In this document: positions 1-8,591 of the stretch, in pieces
How positions within the stretch are numbered: the first letter of the stretch is position 1
How the letters are laid out: each line of letters starts with the position of its first letter
NCBI GenBank assembly: GCA_016800925.1
Contig: JABCPU010000048.1
Span: 124,001-188,000 of the forward strand
From: Suillus spraguei
Taxonomy: Eukaryota > Basidiomycota > Agaricomycetes > Boletales > Suillaceae
DNA length: 64,000 nucleotides
Direction: 5' to 3'
Notes under the pieces: generated by a model
Told to the model about the DNA's origin: nothing
Database searches by the model: none
What the model saw: only the letters and a program-made list of their open reading frames with translations
Translations under genes and position numbers: made by a program

Positions 1-177
1 CTTCTTCTGCAATCGCCAGAAAACGTCCATCTGCTCCTCTCGCTATTCTGGTTTCTGACGGAAACCAGAGTTTTAGTCTCTCTCGCGCTAGACAGTGTGG
101 ACGCAATTGCGAGGGTATTGGTATGAGACCTGTCTTATATGGTAAAGGTTTCGCTATGGGGTCTGGTGGAAGAGGTG
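1..177 (-). CDS. Tyrosine recombinase of DIRS-type retroelement, N-terminal part, runs off window
   Basis: On the minus strand a frame different from the upstream RT frame stays open from within the RT stop region to the window edge. It includes the residues LRPHCLARERLKLWFP, which resemble the start of the tyrosine recombinase (DNA breaking-rejoining enzyme) that follows the RT in basidiomycete DIRS-like elements. In DIRS elements this enzyme integrates the circular cDNA without target-site duplication. The frame overlaps the end of the RT ORF, and no ATG was found, so the start is undefined. The catalytic R-H-R-Y residues would lie outside the window. The assignment rests on this N-terminal motif and on gene order. 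Confidence 0.55.
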
Positions 178-179
178 CG

Positions 180-2441
180 CTAAAGCGCGAGTCCAGACGG
201 ATATTGCTGTCTCTGGTGGATATGATAGAGCGCGTCACTGATGATACCTGTGTCTTTTTCAACAGTTTCATTGGAACTGTTGAGAGCAGATGTGACGGGG
301 GCAACTGATTGGATTCCATCTGTACTATATCTTCTCGGATCTGTAGAGGCAATGAATGGATCGACAATGAATGGATCGAGCACTGTGGGAATGGGGAGAT
401 CTGGCAATAGGTCTTTTGCGCTGCCGTAGACTCCTCTGGAAGGATCATCTGCAGGGTTTTCTTTGCTAGCGATGTATGTGGGGTGAAACGAGTAAGATGC
501 GGCAGAATTGTCGATAAAGATGAAGATTCGACGAAAGACCTCGTTGACGGCTGAATTCCTACTGCGTCCGTTTCTCCAGCCCTCGATGACTCCTTGATTG
601 TCCCCAAAGACTTTGAAATGACATTGTGATCCTCCCATCCCGACAAGGTAGATAATAAGTAGCTCGAAGCCGACAGCTTCTGCCCACCCGATGTCTTTTT
701 TACCATTGAGGGTTTGCCATCCTTTTCGAAGACGCCAGGCTCGCCATTTGACTCCGATTGTGATAGCGATTCCAAACCCAGAACTAGCATCTGAATATGC
801 TTCTGGGTTATACAGACTGAGAGGTCTAGGGATTGTGCGTCCGACGAAAGAGCTCCGCAACAGAGTTTTCCACCAGGAAAGATCAGAATTGAGGCTTTTG
901 ACAGGCCTTCGTGGGAGAAAAGGCTTATCAAAAGCGAGGCACAACATAGCTTCGAGCGACGTAAGATATGCGCATCCTTTCGGAACAACAAGCGTGGTAT
1001 GTAGCAACTTACCGTATAGTTGCTGTATGTCATTGAGCATGTGGGTACTGCGGTTTTGCCAAACTTCGATTGCTGATAGATACTTCTTCTTTTTATTCTC
1101 ATTGAGGTAGACTTTGTTCTGCGCCAAGTCCCACATAATGCCAATGTATGGATTGACATACGCGAAGTCCTTGTCCTTGAGAGGTTCCCAGGGAATATTG
1201 AGCTTGTCTGAGGCATCGTCAATGTCCGATAAGTTACAGGAGAACTTCGCGTCCTCGATTGACCTGGGTGATGCTCCCGACAGATCTCTAATTGGAAACT
1301 GACAGTCTTTATCGAACTCTTCCAAAGAGCCGTCCTCGAATATGAAGCCTCCAAACCATATTCTCCCCCCATCCTGATGCTTCCCTCTTTCAACGATATC
1401 TTGGTGCCATGTCCGTCTCTTTTCATTGTAGTCTGGAATGTACTGTTTGAGAATGCGTATGAACATATGGTCATCAACCCATCTAGATGCGGGCCTGATT
1501 CCTTGAGAACGAAATAAATCGAGTCCTGCATCAGCAAGGGACCCATATGCTCCCGCTGAAGGACACTGACCGAAACACATACAAGTGTCGATGCAAAAAA
1601 GGTCGTCGGAGATACGGGCAACTGACCCTGGCCATTGTGATGGATGAATGGGTACAGTGCGGTACGCCTCTGATATGTCCCTGATCGCGATTTGCGATCC
1701 CGGTGGTAAACGACTGATTGTAAGCGCAATGACGTGGAAGGTACCCCAAGTACTGGGAAAATTATCGGAATTGATGTAAGAATTGATAGAAGAATTAGGA
1801 AACTTCGAGGAAGCGGCATGAGGAAATGAAAAGTTCTGAATGATGTGATAGCGTCCAGGGCGGCCTGGCTTGGGGATGATGGAAAAAGGAGATGTTTGAA
1901 AAGGACCGATGAGGTCCTCGACTTCTTTTGCTTGAAGCGGTCCGATATACCTTCCCTTCTTAAGCTCAGTTTGGACAATATTAAGGAATTCTTGTTGATA
2001 TGTAACAATAGATTGCTTGTTCGGCGGGGATTGAGTGATGCTAATAGTAGGAATATGAAGACGAAAGCCTCGACGCAATCCTTCGGGTATATGTGGGTAC
2101 CTGTCAAGAAGACCATTTGACGCCAGCTTCAACTCCCAAACCTTCGGATTATACGGGGTAAGTGCTTCAAGCCTTCTGTGCTCGAGGACACGTCTGAGCT
2201 CCGTGAGTGGAGGCACCACATCCTGAACAAAAGTGCCTTCGATCGTGAGTACTTTCTGAACACCCGCTGACTCGTTGCCAGTCGCTGCAGATTGACTTGC
2301 CGTCTCGCATGGTGAGGAGTTTGCCAATGCGGGAGCATAGGGTGTCGAAAGCGTTGTCCCAAGTTCGAAGTGCCTTGCACTCGATAATCCTGTGAGGGTT
2401 TCGTCCGAGGCAGACAGCGCAAGCGGAGAGGACTCCTCCAT
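180..2441 (-). CDS. DIRS-type reverse transcriptase-RNase H
   Basis: This single-exon ORF codes for about 753 residues from the ATG at 2441; the open frame continues upstream to 2747 but only through the minisatellite and gag intron. RT motifs in order are LIGPFQTSPFSIIPKPG, then DISEAYRTVPIHPSQWPG, and the catalytic box as WVDDH (around 1467-1481), the form typical of DIRS elements rather than YXDD. The RNase H part follows with AYSDASSGFG, GDNQGVIEGW and ENPADDPSRG. The protein would copy the element RNA and degrade the hybrid strand. It overlaps gag at its start and the recombinase at its end, so the three ORFs are read in overlapping frames. No stop codon breaks the RT or RNase H, so this ORF looks intact although gag does not. 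Confidence 0.9.
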   Translation of the reverse strand: MEESSPLALSASDETLTGLSSARHFELGTTLSTPYAPALANSSPCETASQSAATGNESAGVQKVLTIEGTFVQDVVPPLTELRRVLEHRRLEALTPYNPKVWELKLASNGLLDRYPHIPEGLRRGFRLHIPTISITQSPPNKQSIVTYQQEFLNIVQTELKKGRYIGPLQAKEVEDLIGPFQTSPFSIIPKPGRPGRYHIIQNFSFPHAASSKFPNSSINSYINSDNFPSTWGTFHVIALTISRLPPGSQIAIRDISEAYRTVPIHPSQWPGSVARISDDLFCIDTCMCFGQCPSAGAYGSLADAGLDLFRSQGIRPASRWVDDHMFIRILKQYIPDYNEKRRTWHQDIVERGKHQDGGRIWFGGFIFEDGSLEEFDKDCQFPIRDLSGASPRSIEDAKFSCNLSDIDDASDKLNIPWEPLKDKDFAYVNPYIGIMWDLAQNKVYLNENKKKKYLSAIEVWQNRSTHMLNDIQQLYGKLLHTTLVVPKGCAYLTSLEAMLCLAFDKPFLPRRPVKSLNSDLSWWKTLLRSSFVGRTIPRPLSLYNPEAYSDASSGFGIAITIGVKWRAWRLRKGWQTLNGKKDIGWAEAVGFELLIIYLVGMGGSQCHFKVFGDNQGVIEGWRNGRSRNSAVNEVFRRIFIFIDNSAASYSFHPTYIASKENPADDPSRGVYGSAKDLLPDLPIPTVLDPFIVDPFIASTDPRRYSTDGIQSVAPVTSALNSSNETVEKDTGIISDALYHIHQRQQYPSGLAL

Positions 2442-2589
2442 TTGCGCTCGAACGAAAATCCTGACGTTGCCTTTTCCCCCTGCCCGAGTGTTCGGGCGAA
2501 GCTGATCGCTTGCGAGAGTCTTTCCAGTCTCGTTGTCTCGATGAGCTAGTACGTTGATCGGACTGTGGCAAGAGATGATGTGCATATAA

Positions 2590-2735
2590 TGCAGCGTGTG
2601 GTGTGAGGCGTGTAGCAAGTGGTATGTAGCATGTAGCGGGTGACATGTAGCGTGAAGCGGGTGGTATATAGCGAGTGTGGCATGTAGTGTGTAGCGGGAG
2701 GCATGTAGCGTGAAGCGGGTAGCATGTGGCGAGTG
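2590..2735. repeat. Minisatellite inside the DIRS gag intron
   Basis: The stretch consists of imperfect units built from GTAGCGGGTGGYATGTAGC and GTAGCGTGAAGCGGGT, repeated about seven times. It lies within the inferred 262-bp gag intron, which is about five times longer than most introns in the window, so repeat expansion probably explains the intron length. Read on the minus strand it is open in all the gag/RT frames and gives HATRxTLHA-type peptides that I do not believe are translated. Confidence 0.75.
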
Positions 2736-3463
2736 TGGCATCAACAAATTTAAAAATTTTCCAATAAAAAACGAAGATAATTGATTAGTTTCATTGTTAT
2801 ACGTTGTTTCAAGTAGATACTGACCTTGTAGTCGCGAGCATTGTCTCGTTTATTGCGTTCTTCCCAATATACCTTCTCCCTCGTGTCTTGTAGAACCTTC
2901 TCATTGACGACGGAGATGTCGTACGGTCCGACTGAGGACTTTGCGGCGACGTGCCATCGTCTCCATTGCTCGGCTTGATAGGTCAAGAGAGTCTTATGGG
3001 CTATGGGATCTCTTAAAGAGCGATACTTGTGAACTTGGATGTTCATCCAGAAGCGCGCCATCATTCGAATTCTATCTTCCGGCCAATCCACTTCCCCTAT
3101 TGCTGTCAGAAAACGAGGACAAGCTTGGCAAAATTCCTCGAATGGTAGATCTTCATCGTTCACTACTGATCGCGCGTTTCGCGTGGAAGCAGAAGACACC
3201 CAGGCTGTTGAGCCGTCTGCCAGCGTGGAAAGGATCATGGCGTCATCATCAATGGTTTTTTTGATACTGGCTTCGTCTAAGCCGTCATTGGTGAAGTACC
3301 ACAACTCAACGTACTCTCCCTTATCGAGCTTTCGGAGAACATAGGAACATGGCGTGATAGCCAGCTCGTTAGGAATGCCTGTTTCAAGAATTGGAGTGTA
3401 CTTGTGCTTGTTTTTCTTTTTCTCTTCTTTGCGCGCTGCTTCCTCTTCGTCGATTCTTTCTTG

Positions 3464-3737
3464 CATCAGGAAATTCACACATTCCTTGACGTGCCCTTAT
3501 GCAGACTTATTTACACTTAACTGCCTTGGTGAAATTGAATCTACTTGTCCAAAATTTCAATGTGAATGAATTCAGAAAAAAAAAAGTTGAGATATATTAA
3601 TATACATGTTTTATTGTATTTCGCACTCAAAAAATATAAGATATGCCAGGTGAATGATGTGAGAGAGAGCAAACAAGTTTTGAGATAAGTGAGTTAAGCT
3701 GATTAAGCATGTTAAGGAATGTGTGAATTTCCTGATG
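3464..3737. mobile_element. CATCAG-type MITE, copy 1, inserted in DIRS gag
   Basis: The element is 274 bp with terminal inverted repeats of about 25 bp that start CATCAGGAAATTCACACATT and end with the complement. TG dinucleotides at 3462-3463 and 3738-3739 flank it as a 2-bp target duplication. Removing the element plus one TG restores the gag reading frame. It is nearly identical to the copy at 6280, so the insertions are recent. It has no coding capacity; the AT-rich centre carries a poly-A run. Confidence 0.9.
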
Positions 3738-3988
3738 TGGCTAAGCCTTTCTTGTTCGTCTTCATCTAGCCTCTCGCGATGTTCGCGCTGCTCTCTGTCG
3801 TCATCTAGCTGTTGTTGCCATAGCACCTTGACTGCGTCGTTATTGGCTTCCCAGATGTTCCTAAGCAGTTGCATCGCTTGTGCTTCCGTCGTATTCTCGT
3901 TGACTAGCTGTGCGCGAATATTCTCAAATACATCCGCAGCGTAGTCCGGGCAAATGTTCAGATTTGGATCATTTCGAATTCTCGGCAT

Positions 3989-4170
3989 GTTGGAATAGAA
4001 ACTATACGAGAGTTGATGCAAAGAACTGAGTGTAGACGAGCAGTGAAGAGACTTGAGAGTACTACTGTAGTAGTACGAAGCAAGAAGGTGGGAAACACGA
4101 AAAGTCGTGTCGCCACATAGACATAATTCTATCTTTAGTTCTCGTACCTCGAACTCATATAGAATACGAG
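3989..4170 (-). other. 5' leader of the DIRS element and its right boundary
   Basis: This stretch precedes the gag ATG and has a CT-rich, ACT-repeat sequence on the minus strand. The boundary near 4168-4170 comes from comparison with the second ABC pseudogene (25107-25825). Both copies share the intron text TTGAACGTAGTTATAACT, then copy 2 goes straight to AG and the next exon while this copy switches to unrelated DNA. The DIRS element therefore entered an intron of the ABC gene. Confidence 0.6.
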
Positions 4171-5233
4171 TTATAACTACGTTCAAATTAACATATCGAA
4201 GAAACAGGGCTGCGCACTATAGGCCGTAGGATCCAGAGAGGCACTCGGCTCGTCGAATAACAGCATGCCAGCGGAAGACTCAGTTTCAGAGACCAATGAG
4301 CGCATGAATGTGCGAGAACTATTTGAACGGTTGACACCGAAACATAAAGGGTCAAGGTATGGTCACGTGCATTGCAAGCCGCTGCATCTGCCCGCCACTG
4401 ATTTCGAGCTCTGGAGGCATAGACATGTGGACATTGTACTCCAATCAGAAGAGTCGACGGGCTACCCAAAAAGCATCGTGGTATCTTCAACAGCTACGTG
4501 GTAGTCAAGGTAGGTATCGAATTCGTCAGGGAGCTCGTCGACGAAATCTTCTGTGCCGCCGAGCCGAGCGGTTGCCCGAACCTTGTCATTGTCATGTGTG
4601 AGGGCAGGGTTGCCAAGCCCGTCGTTCTCGCAGATCTGTGTTTGAAATGTAGGTACGTCGAGGCGGGAGATCGGGCGGAATATATGCTCAAAGTAGAATT
4701 GTTTGATGTACAACCGCAGTGTTGTGCAGGCTCGGGAGTATCTGAGAAAACGCACAGCGATTGTGCATATTAGATCAAAATGTACGTTGTATCCACAGTA
4801 CATGTCTCCATTGCGCTCTCTACCTAGTGCGAGATAAGTTGGCATTGCAGATGAAAATAGAAAAGATATTACAAGGCGGAGAAATTGTCCAGAGTACCTG
4901 CCCGACGACGTAATACATGTACAGAAAAGTCGCCTACATCGTTATGACGCACCACAGCAAAACAGCGGGTATGAGATTGACTAAAACTTCTACTACTAGA
5001 TGTGCGGGGAGAAGCATGGAGTATCGTTTGATGCTGAGCACATCTTTCAGCATGCGAACTGGATAAGGCACACTTTGGATTATCTGCGCATATGCCTCCG
5101 ATATTGATGAGGATGGTAGTAGTACGCGCGGCAAATCTGATTGGCGTTCGTAGAGATCCAATATACCGATGCGGGTGTGCTTGAAACGGCGAGTGTCCTG
5201 GTGGTCGAATTCTCCTGCACGTGCTTTCATCAT
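4171..5233 (-). pseudogene. ABC transporter pseudogene, copy 1 (half-transporter/ABC ATPase type)
   Basis: The minus strand carries pieces of an intron-bearing ABC transporter. From 5233 downward they are a membrane-domain segment (RMLKDVLSIKRYSMLLPAHL and VEVLVNLIPAVLLW), then RPISRLDVPTFQ, then the nucleotide-binding segment with GLGNPALTHDNDKVRATARL and GTEDFVDELPDEFDTYLD, and finally SRTFMRSLVSETESS with Walker B and D-loop (MLLFDEPSASLDPTA, near 4220-4260). The Walker A region and the LSGGQ exon are missing, and the 3' end is cut by the DIRS element. Parts of this gene are duplicated at 25107-25825. It is a relic and should not give a working transporter. Confidence 0.75.
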
Positions 5234-5402
5234 TGGTCTATCCTTCCTGATGGTGGAGGAATAAGTGGGTCAAGGTCGGAGAAGACTCAAATGCCATCCG
5301 TGGTGTACTATGAAACGGGCGTTGGGTAAATCCCGAAGGGTAAGCGGGTAGGTTGTCACGGTCATGTTGCAAGACTGATGAATTTGAACCTCGCATAGGC
5401 CT
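5234..5402. other. Short spacer without recognisable gene
   Basis: The spacer lies between the ABC relic and the second MITE. I see no coding signal; it may be decayed ABC upstream sequence. Confidence 0.4.
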
Positions 5403-5675
5403 CATCAGGAAATTCACACATTCCTTGACATGCTTAATCAGCTTAACTCACTTATCTCAAAACTTGTTTGCTCTCTCTCACATCATTCACCTGGCATATC
5501 TTATATTTTTTGAGTGTGAAATATAATAAAACATGTATATTAATATATCTCAACATTTTTTTTCTGAATTCACTCACATTGAAATTTTGGACAAGTAGAT
5601 TCAATTTCACCAAGGCAGTTAAGTGTAAATAAGTCTGCATAAGGGCATGTCAAGGAATGTGTGAATTTCCTGATG
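5403..5675. mobile_element. CATCAG-type MITE, copy 2 (inverted relative to copies 1 and 3)
   Basis: The element is 273 bp with the same CATCAGG...CCTGATG ends. CT dinucleotides at 5401-5402 and 5676-5677 flank it, again a 2-bp duplication with a different sequence from copy 1. Its internal order is the reverse complement of copies 1 and 3. Confidence 0.88.
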
Positions 5676-6279
5676 CTATGGCGTAACCTGAGGGTATTTC
5701 AAATTACCAAGAAGGCATGCTGAGACTCCGGACACACTGCCAAGCGGACGATCATGCCCCGACACCGCCGCGGCTTTGAATTGATTTTGCGACCCAATTT
5801 TATCTCCAGTCGATAAAGAGTCAACAAGTCTTCAGCTGACCTAGTGTACGACATGAAAATTATTAGCACAGGTAGAAAGCTAGGAGAAGACAACGAATCT
5901 CACAACGACTACTTCTTCGTCCGAGTGCTCAAGCCCTCACATCTCAGTATATCATTAGAACTGAGATGCAACATTAATATTGATCTACTGTATATACTAG
6001 CTAACATAGTCACCATGTAAAATTTCAGTAACGCAGGCATGAACAGTTAATATTTGACTGCCAGAGGTGTCGCTAGCTCGTCTCGCATTGGGTTACACTC
6101 GCCCTTAGCCCTCTAGCACGAATCCTCTTGACCATCAAGCGTCTCGGATTCCAACACGTCCCTCAGTCGTTACTCTTTCAAGTTGGCCTCCGACTGCTCT
6201 ACTGTCATTGGCAATAGGAAATGCACAACAGAGAAAAAGTACGAGATGAGCCAGCAATCGGACGGCTGGTGAATGCGTA
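5676..6279. other. About 600 bp without recognisable gene
   Basis: Only short open frames occur here, the longest about 64 codons on the minus strand, with no motif I recognise. The text has scattered direct repeats but no clear element ends. I see nothing to annotate. Confidence 0.5.
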
Positions 6280-6553
6280 CATCAGGAAATTCACACATTC
6301 CTTGACATGCCCTTATGCGGACTTATTTACACTTAACTGCCTTGGTGAAATTGAATCTACTTGTCCAAAATTTCAATGTGAATGAATTCAGAAAAAAAAA
6401 AGTTGAGATATATTAATATACATGTTTTATTGTATTTCGCACTCAAAAAATATAAGATATGCCAGGTGAATGATGTGAGAGAGAGCAAACAAGTTTTGAG
6501 ATAAGTGAGTTAAGCTGATTAAGCATGTTAAGGAATGTGTGAATTTCCTGATG
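6280..6553. mobile_element. CATCAG-type MITE, copy 3
   Basis: The element is 274 bp, in the same orientation as copy 1 and almost identical to it. TA at 6278-6279 and 6554-6555 forms the 2-bp duplication. It lies at the 3' edge of the broken NACHT gene and may have cut its last exon. Confidence 0.9.
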
Positions 6554-6555
6554 TA

Positions 6556-8245
6556 GGTTGCGCAGGTCCCATAACTGGTACTTGAAATGTGTGTAGCGGC
6601 TCATGTAGTGTGTCTTGAAGAAACGCACGTAGCGGCCGCACTTGACGATATTGTTGTTTTAGATGTGCTTCATCAACCTTTCTCGAGGCTTTAGCAATAC
6701 GCCATGCAACCTTGATGTCCGACAAGCTCTTGATCCATTTCTAAGCAAAGCCCGGTCAGTATGCATCACATATCCAACATGAAAACGGAACACTGACAAA
6801 GGATAAACAGGTCTGTCTTGCACTGTACAGGGATCCTACAAGATATGAAGATGCACCACACTCTTCTGTGAATACCACCAAACATCGCAGGTCTTTCTCT
6901 GTGAACAGAGCAAGTAGGATTCGCAGTTCACTGCTAGGATAGGCCAAAGAAAGATGGTGATGCCATCTCTCAAATGCATAATTATCGATCCTCGGTGAAC
7001 TTCGCATTAATGATTCAAGGCAGCAGCGAGAAAGGTACTCGTGAGCGTGTGCAAGATCCACGTAATACTGCATCGACCGTAGCGGGTCCTCCATAAAGTC
7101 GAAATGTGAAGTGTGATAGACCTCAACATTTTGATGGGGGAGATTCAGGATGACGGGTGAAAATGTCTAGCATCTCTGCCAAGCTTTCCTTATCCTCGAA
7201 AAAGAGATCCTGTAAGTTTGCAAGTAAAAGCGGTCGATGGAGATGAGCGATGCATGTTAATATTTGGCAGTGCGCAATTGGATTCTCTGAACTTGCGAGA
7301 ATATGCCTATAAAGCTGATCGATATCAGCATTGACAGCTGAGCTCTCGCAGAGTAAGCGTTTTAGCCTCTGTTGTGGCGAATAACCAGCGGCAGATATGA
7401 AGCTGATGACCAGTGCAGCATAGACAAATAGACCACCTGCTCTAGACACCAAAGTCTCAAATTCATTCTCTGATGGCCAAGACCTTGGTGGCTGGCCGAA
7501 ATAATTTGGACGAGTTATCCGTATGTTGTCCAATGACACCCGCAGAAAGATACGGACATCTCGTAGGGTGGCTTCATCGTCGGTGGTGAGGGAAATTGGT
7601 AAATATCAACTTGCATAGCCTCGCAGATGTGCATCGGAGGACGGCTCGTAAACAACAGGTGGATGTTGGGCAAGTTTGGACCCGAGAACGACTCTGTCAG
7701 CAGCTTAACCAGTCTTGCCGCCTCTTCAGTGGAAAAGCATTCGTCGAGAGCATCGATGACAATGGCATAAGACATCTCGTTACGGAATTGCAACGGGTGT
7801 AGTGGTTTGATGATGAGCTCCCGTATCTGATCACTACGAGATTTACCAGGTGTCAGGAGGAGCTCGTCATTTGTGATAGCTTTCACTATGTCATCTTTGA
7901 TTCTTGGGAAAGCCAGTGCTAGCTGGTATGCAATGGTAGGAATGAACATGGTCGCATGTTGCGCATGTTGACGCGAGAAGAAGAAGGATGCAGCAAGCCT
8001 TTCGGATAATTTCATCTCTTCAGCGAAAGTGAATGCGATGGACGTTTTTCCGACACCGGCGAGGCCTTCAAGCGATATGTTTTCCTATCATGTCGATCCA
8101 GGACCTGTCTCAGAGTCTCCCGAAGTGCAACGCGTGTGTTGTCCATACATCGAGAGTGGGGTTGACGCATTTCGGAATCGAAGATGGCATTGTAATGTAC
8201 GACATTGCATAGACTTTTCCATGCCGCCTCATGTACTTGGAGGAA
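6556..8245 (-). pseudogene. NACHT/NLR-type STAND NTPase pseudogene
   Basis: The minus strand encodes the pieces of a fungal NLR-like protein. These are AAWKSLCNVVHYNAIFDS upstream, an exon with Walker A (GLAGVGKTS, about 8043-8065), Walker B (VIDALDEC, about 7740-7764), LLFTSRPP, GLFVYAAL, and a C-terminal VYHTSHFDFMEDPLRSMQYY. The last is the usual post-NACHT segment before the effector or repeat region. Two frameshifts break it: one in AATTTCCC near 7600 (continuing as ISLTTDDEATLRDVRIF), one in a T-run near 7165 (continuing as SPVILNLPHQNVEVYH). No ankyrin, WD or TPR repeats follow. Such proteins act in non-self recognition in fungi; this copy should be inactive. Confidence 0.8.
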
Positions 8246-8591
8246 AAGTTAGTGCAATGACGAGTAGGGATAGAATAAGATGTTTATCGGAATTCATTAT
8301 TATGGAAGCTAGTAGGGACTCTGTGTGACCTAGTGTACCGTCTGGGGACTCAGGAGTTATCCACCGGTGAGTAGGTGTAAGCCAGATCTCATAATCACGT
8401 GAATGTTTCCCCATATATATCACGACTTTTGATTACTGCACAGTATTTATGGGAACTCAGTAAGCCAACGGGTCTTACAACCAGGATCAGATCAAAAAGT
8501 GTCATTAAGATATCATGATAACTCCCATAAGCAGCGCTAGGAAAACAAGAAAAACATCGCGACAAAGATCGGGTATCATATCATCACCTCA
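8246..8591. other. Intergenic stretch between NACHT relic and Ppo gene
   Basis: No convincing coding signal was found. An open minus-strand frame of 64 codons at 8229-8423 overlaps the start of the NACHT relic and may be its 5' leader. This is the 3' flank of the Ppo gene. Confidence 0.4.

Larger units (their letters stand above)
2167..3988 (-). pseudogene. DIRS gag-like ORF, split by a MITE and containing one intron
   Basis: The likely start is the ATG at 3988 (MPRIRNDPN). The frame runs to 3738, is interrupted by a 274-bp MITE, and resumes at 3463 in the same frame (QERIDEEEAARKEE). A phase-0 intron is inferred from 2824 (GTCAGT donor after AAG) to 2563 (TTGCCACAG acceptor). The last exon has Cys/His-rich clusters (CAVCLGRNPHRIIEC; HFCSGCGASTHGAQTC) like a nucleic-acid-binding zinc region and stops at 2167 inside the RT start. 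The ELWYFTNDGLDEASI block resembles ORF1 of basidiomycete DIRS elements. The MITE insertion should abolish the protein unless spliced out. The start and intron are inferred. Confidence 0.75.

Noticed and set aside
691..1110. A 139-codon plus-strand ORF
   Set aside because: It is antisense to the conserved RNase H part of the DIRS polyprotein and has no family motif.
2442..2747. N-terminal extension of the RT ORF through the minisatellite
   Set aside because: The extension translates intron repeat and the gag exon in the wrong frame.
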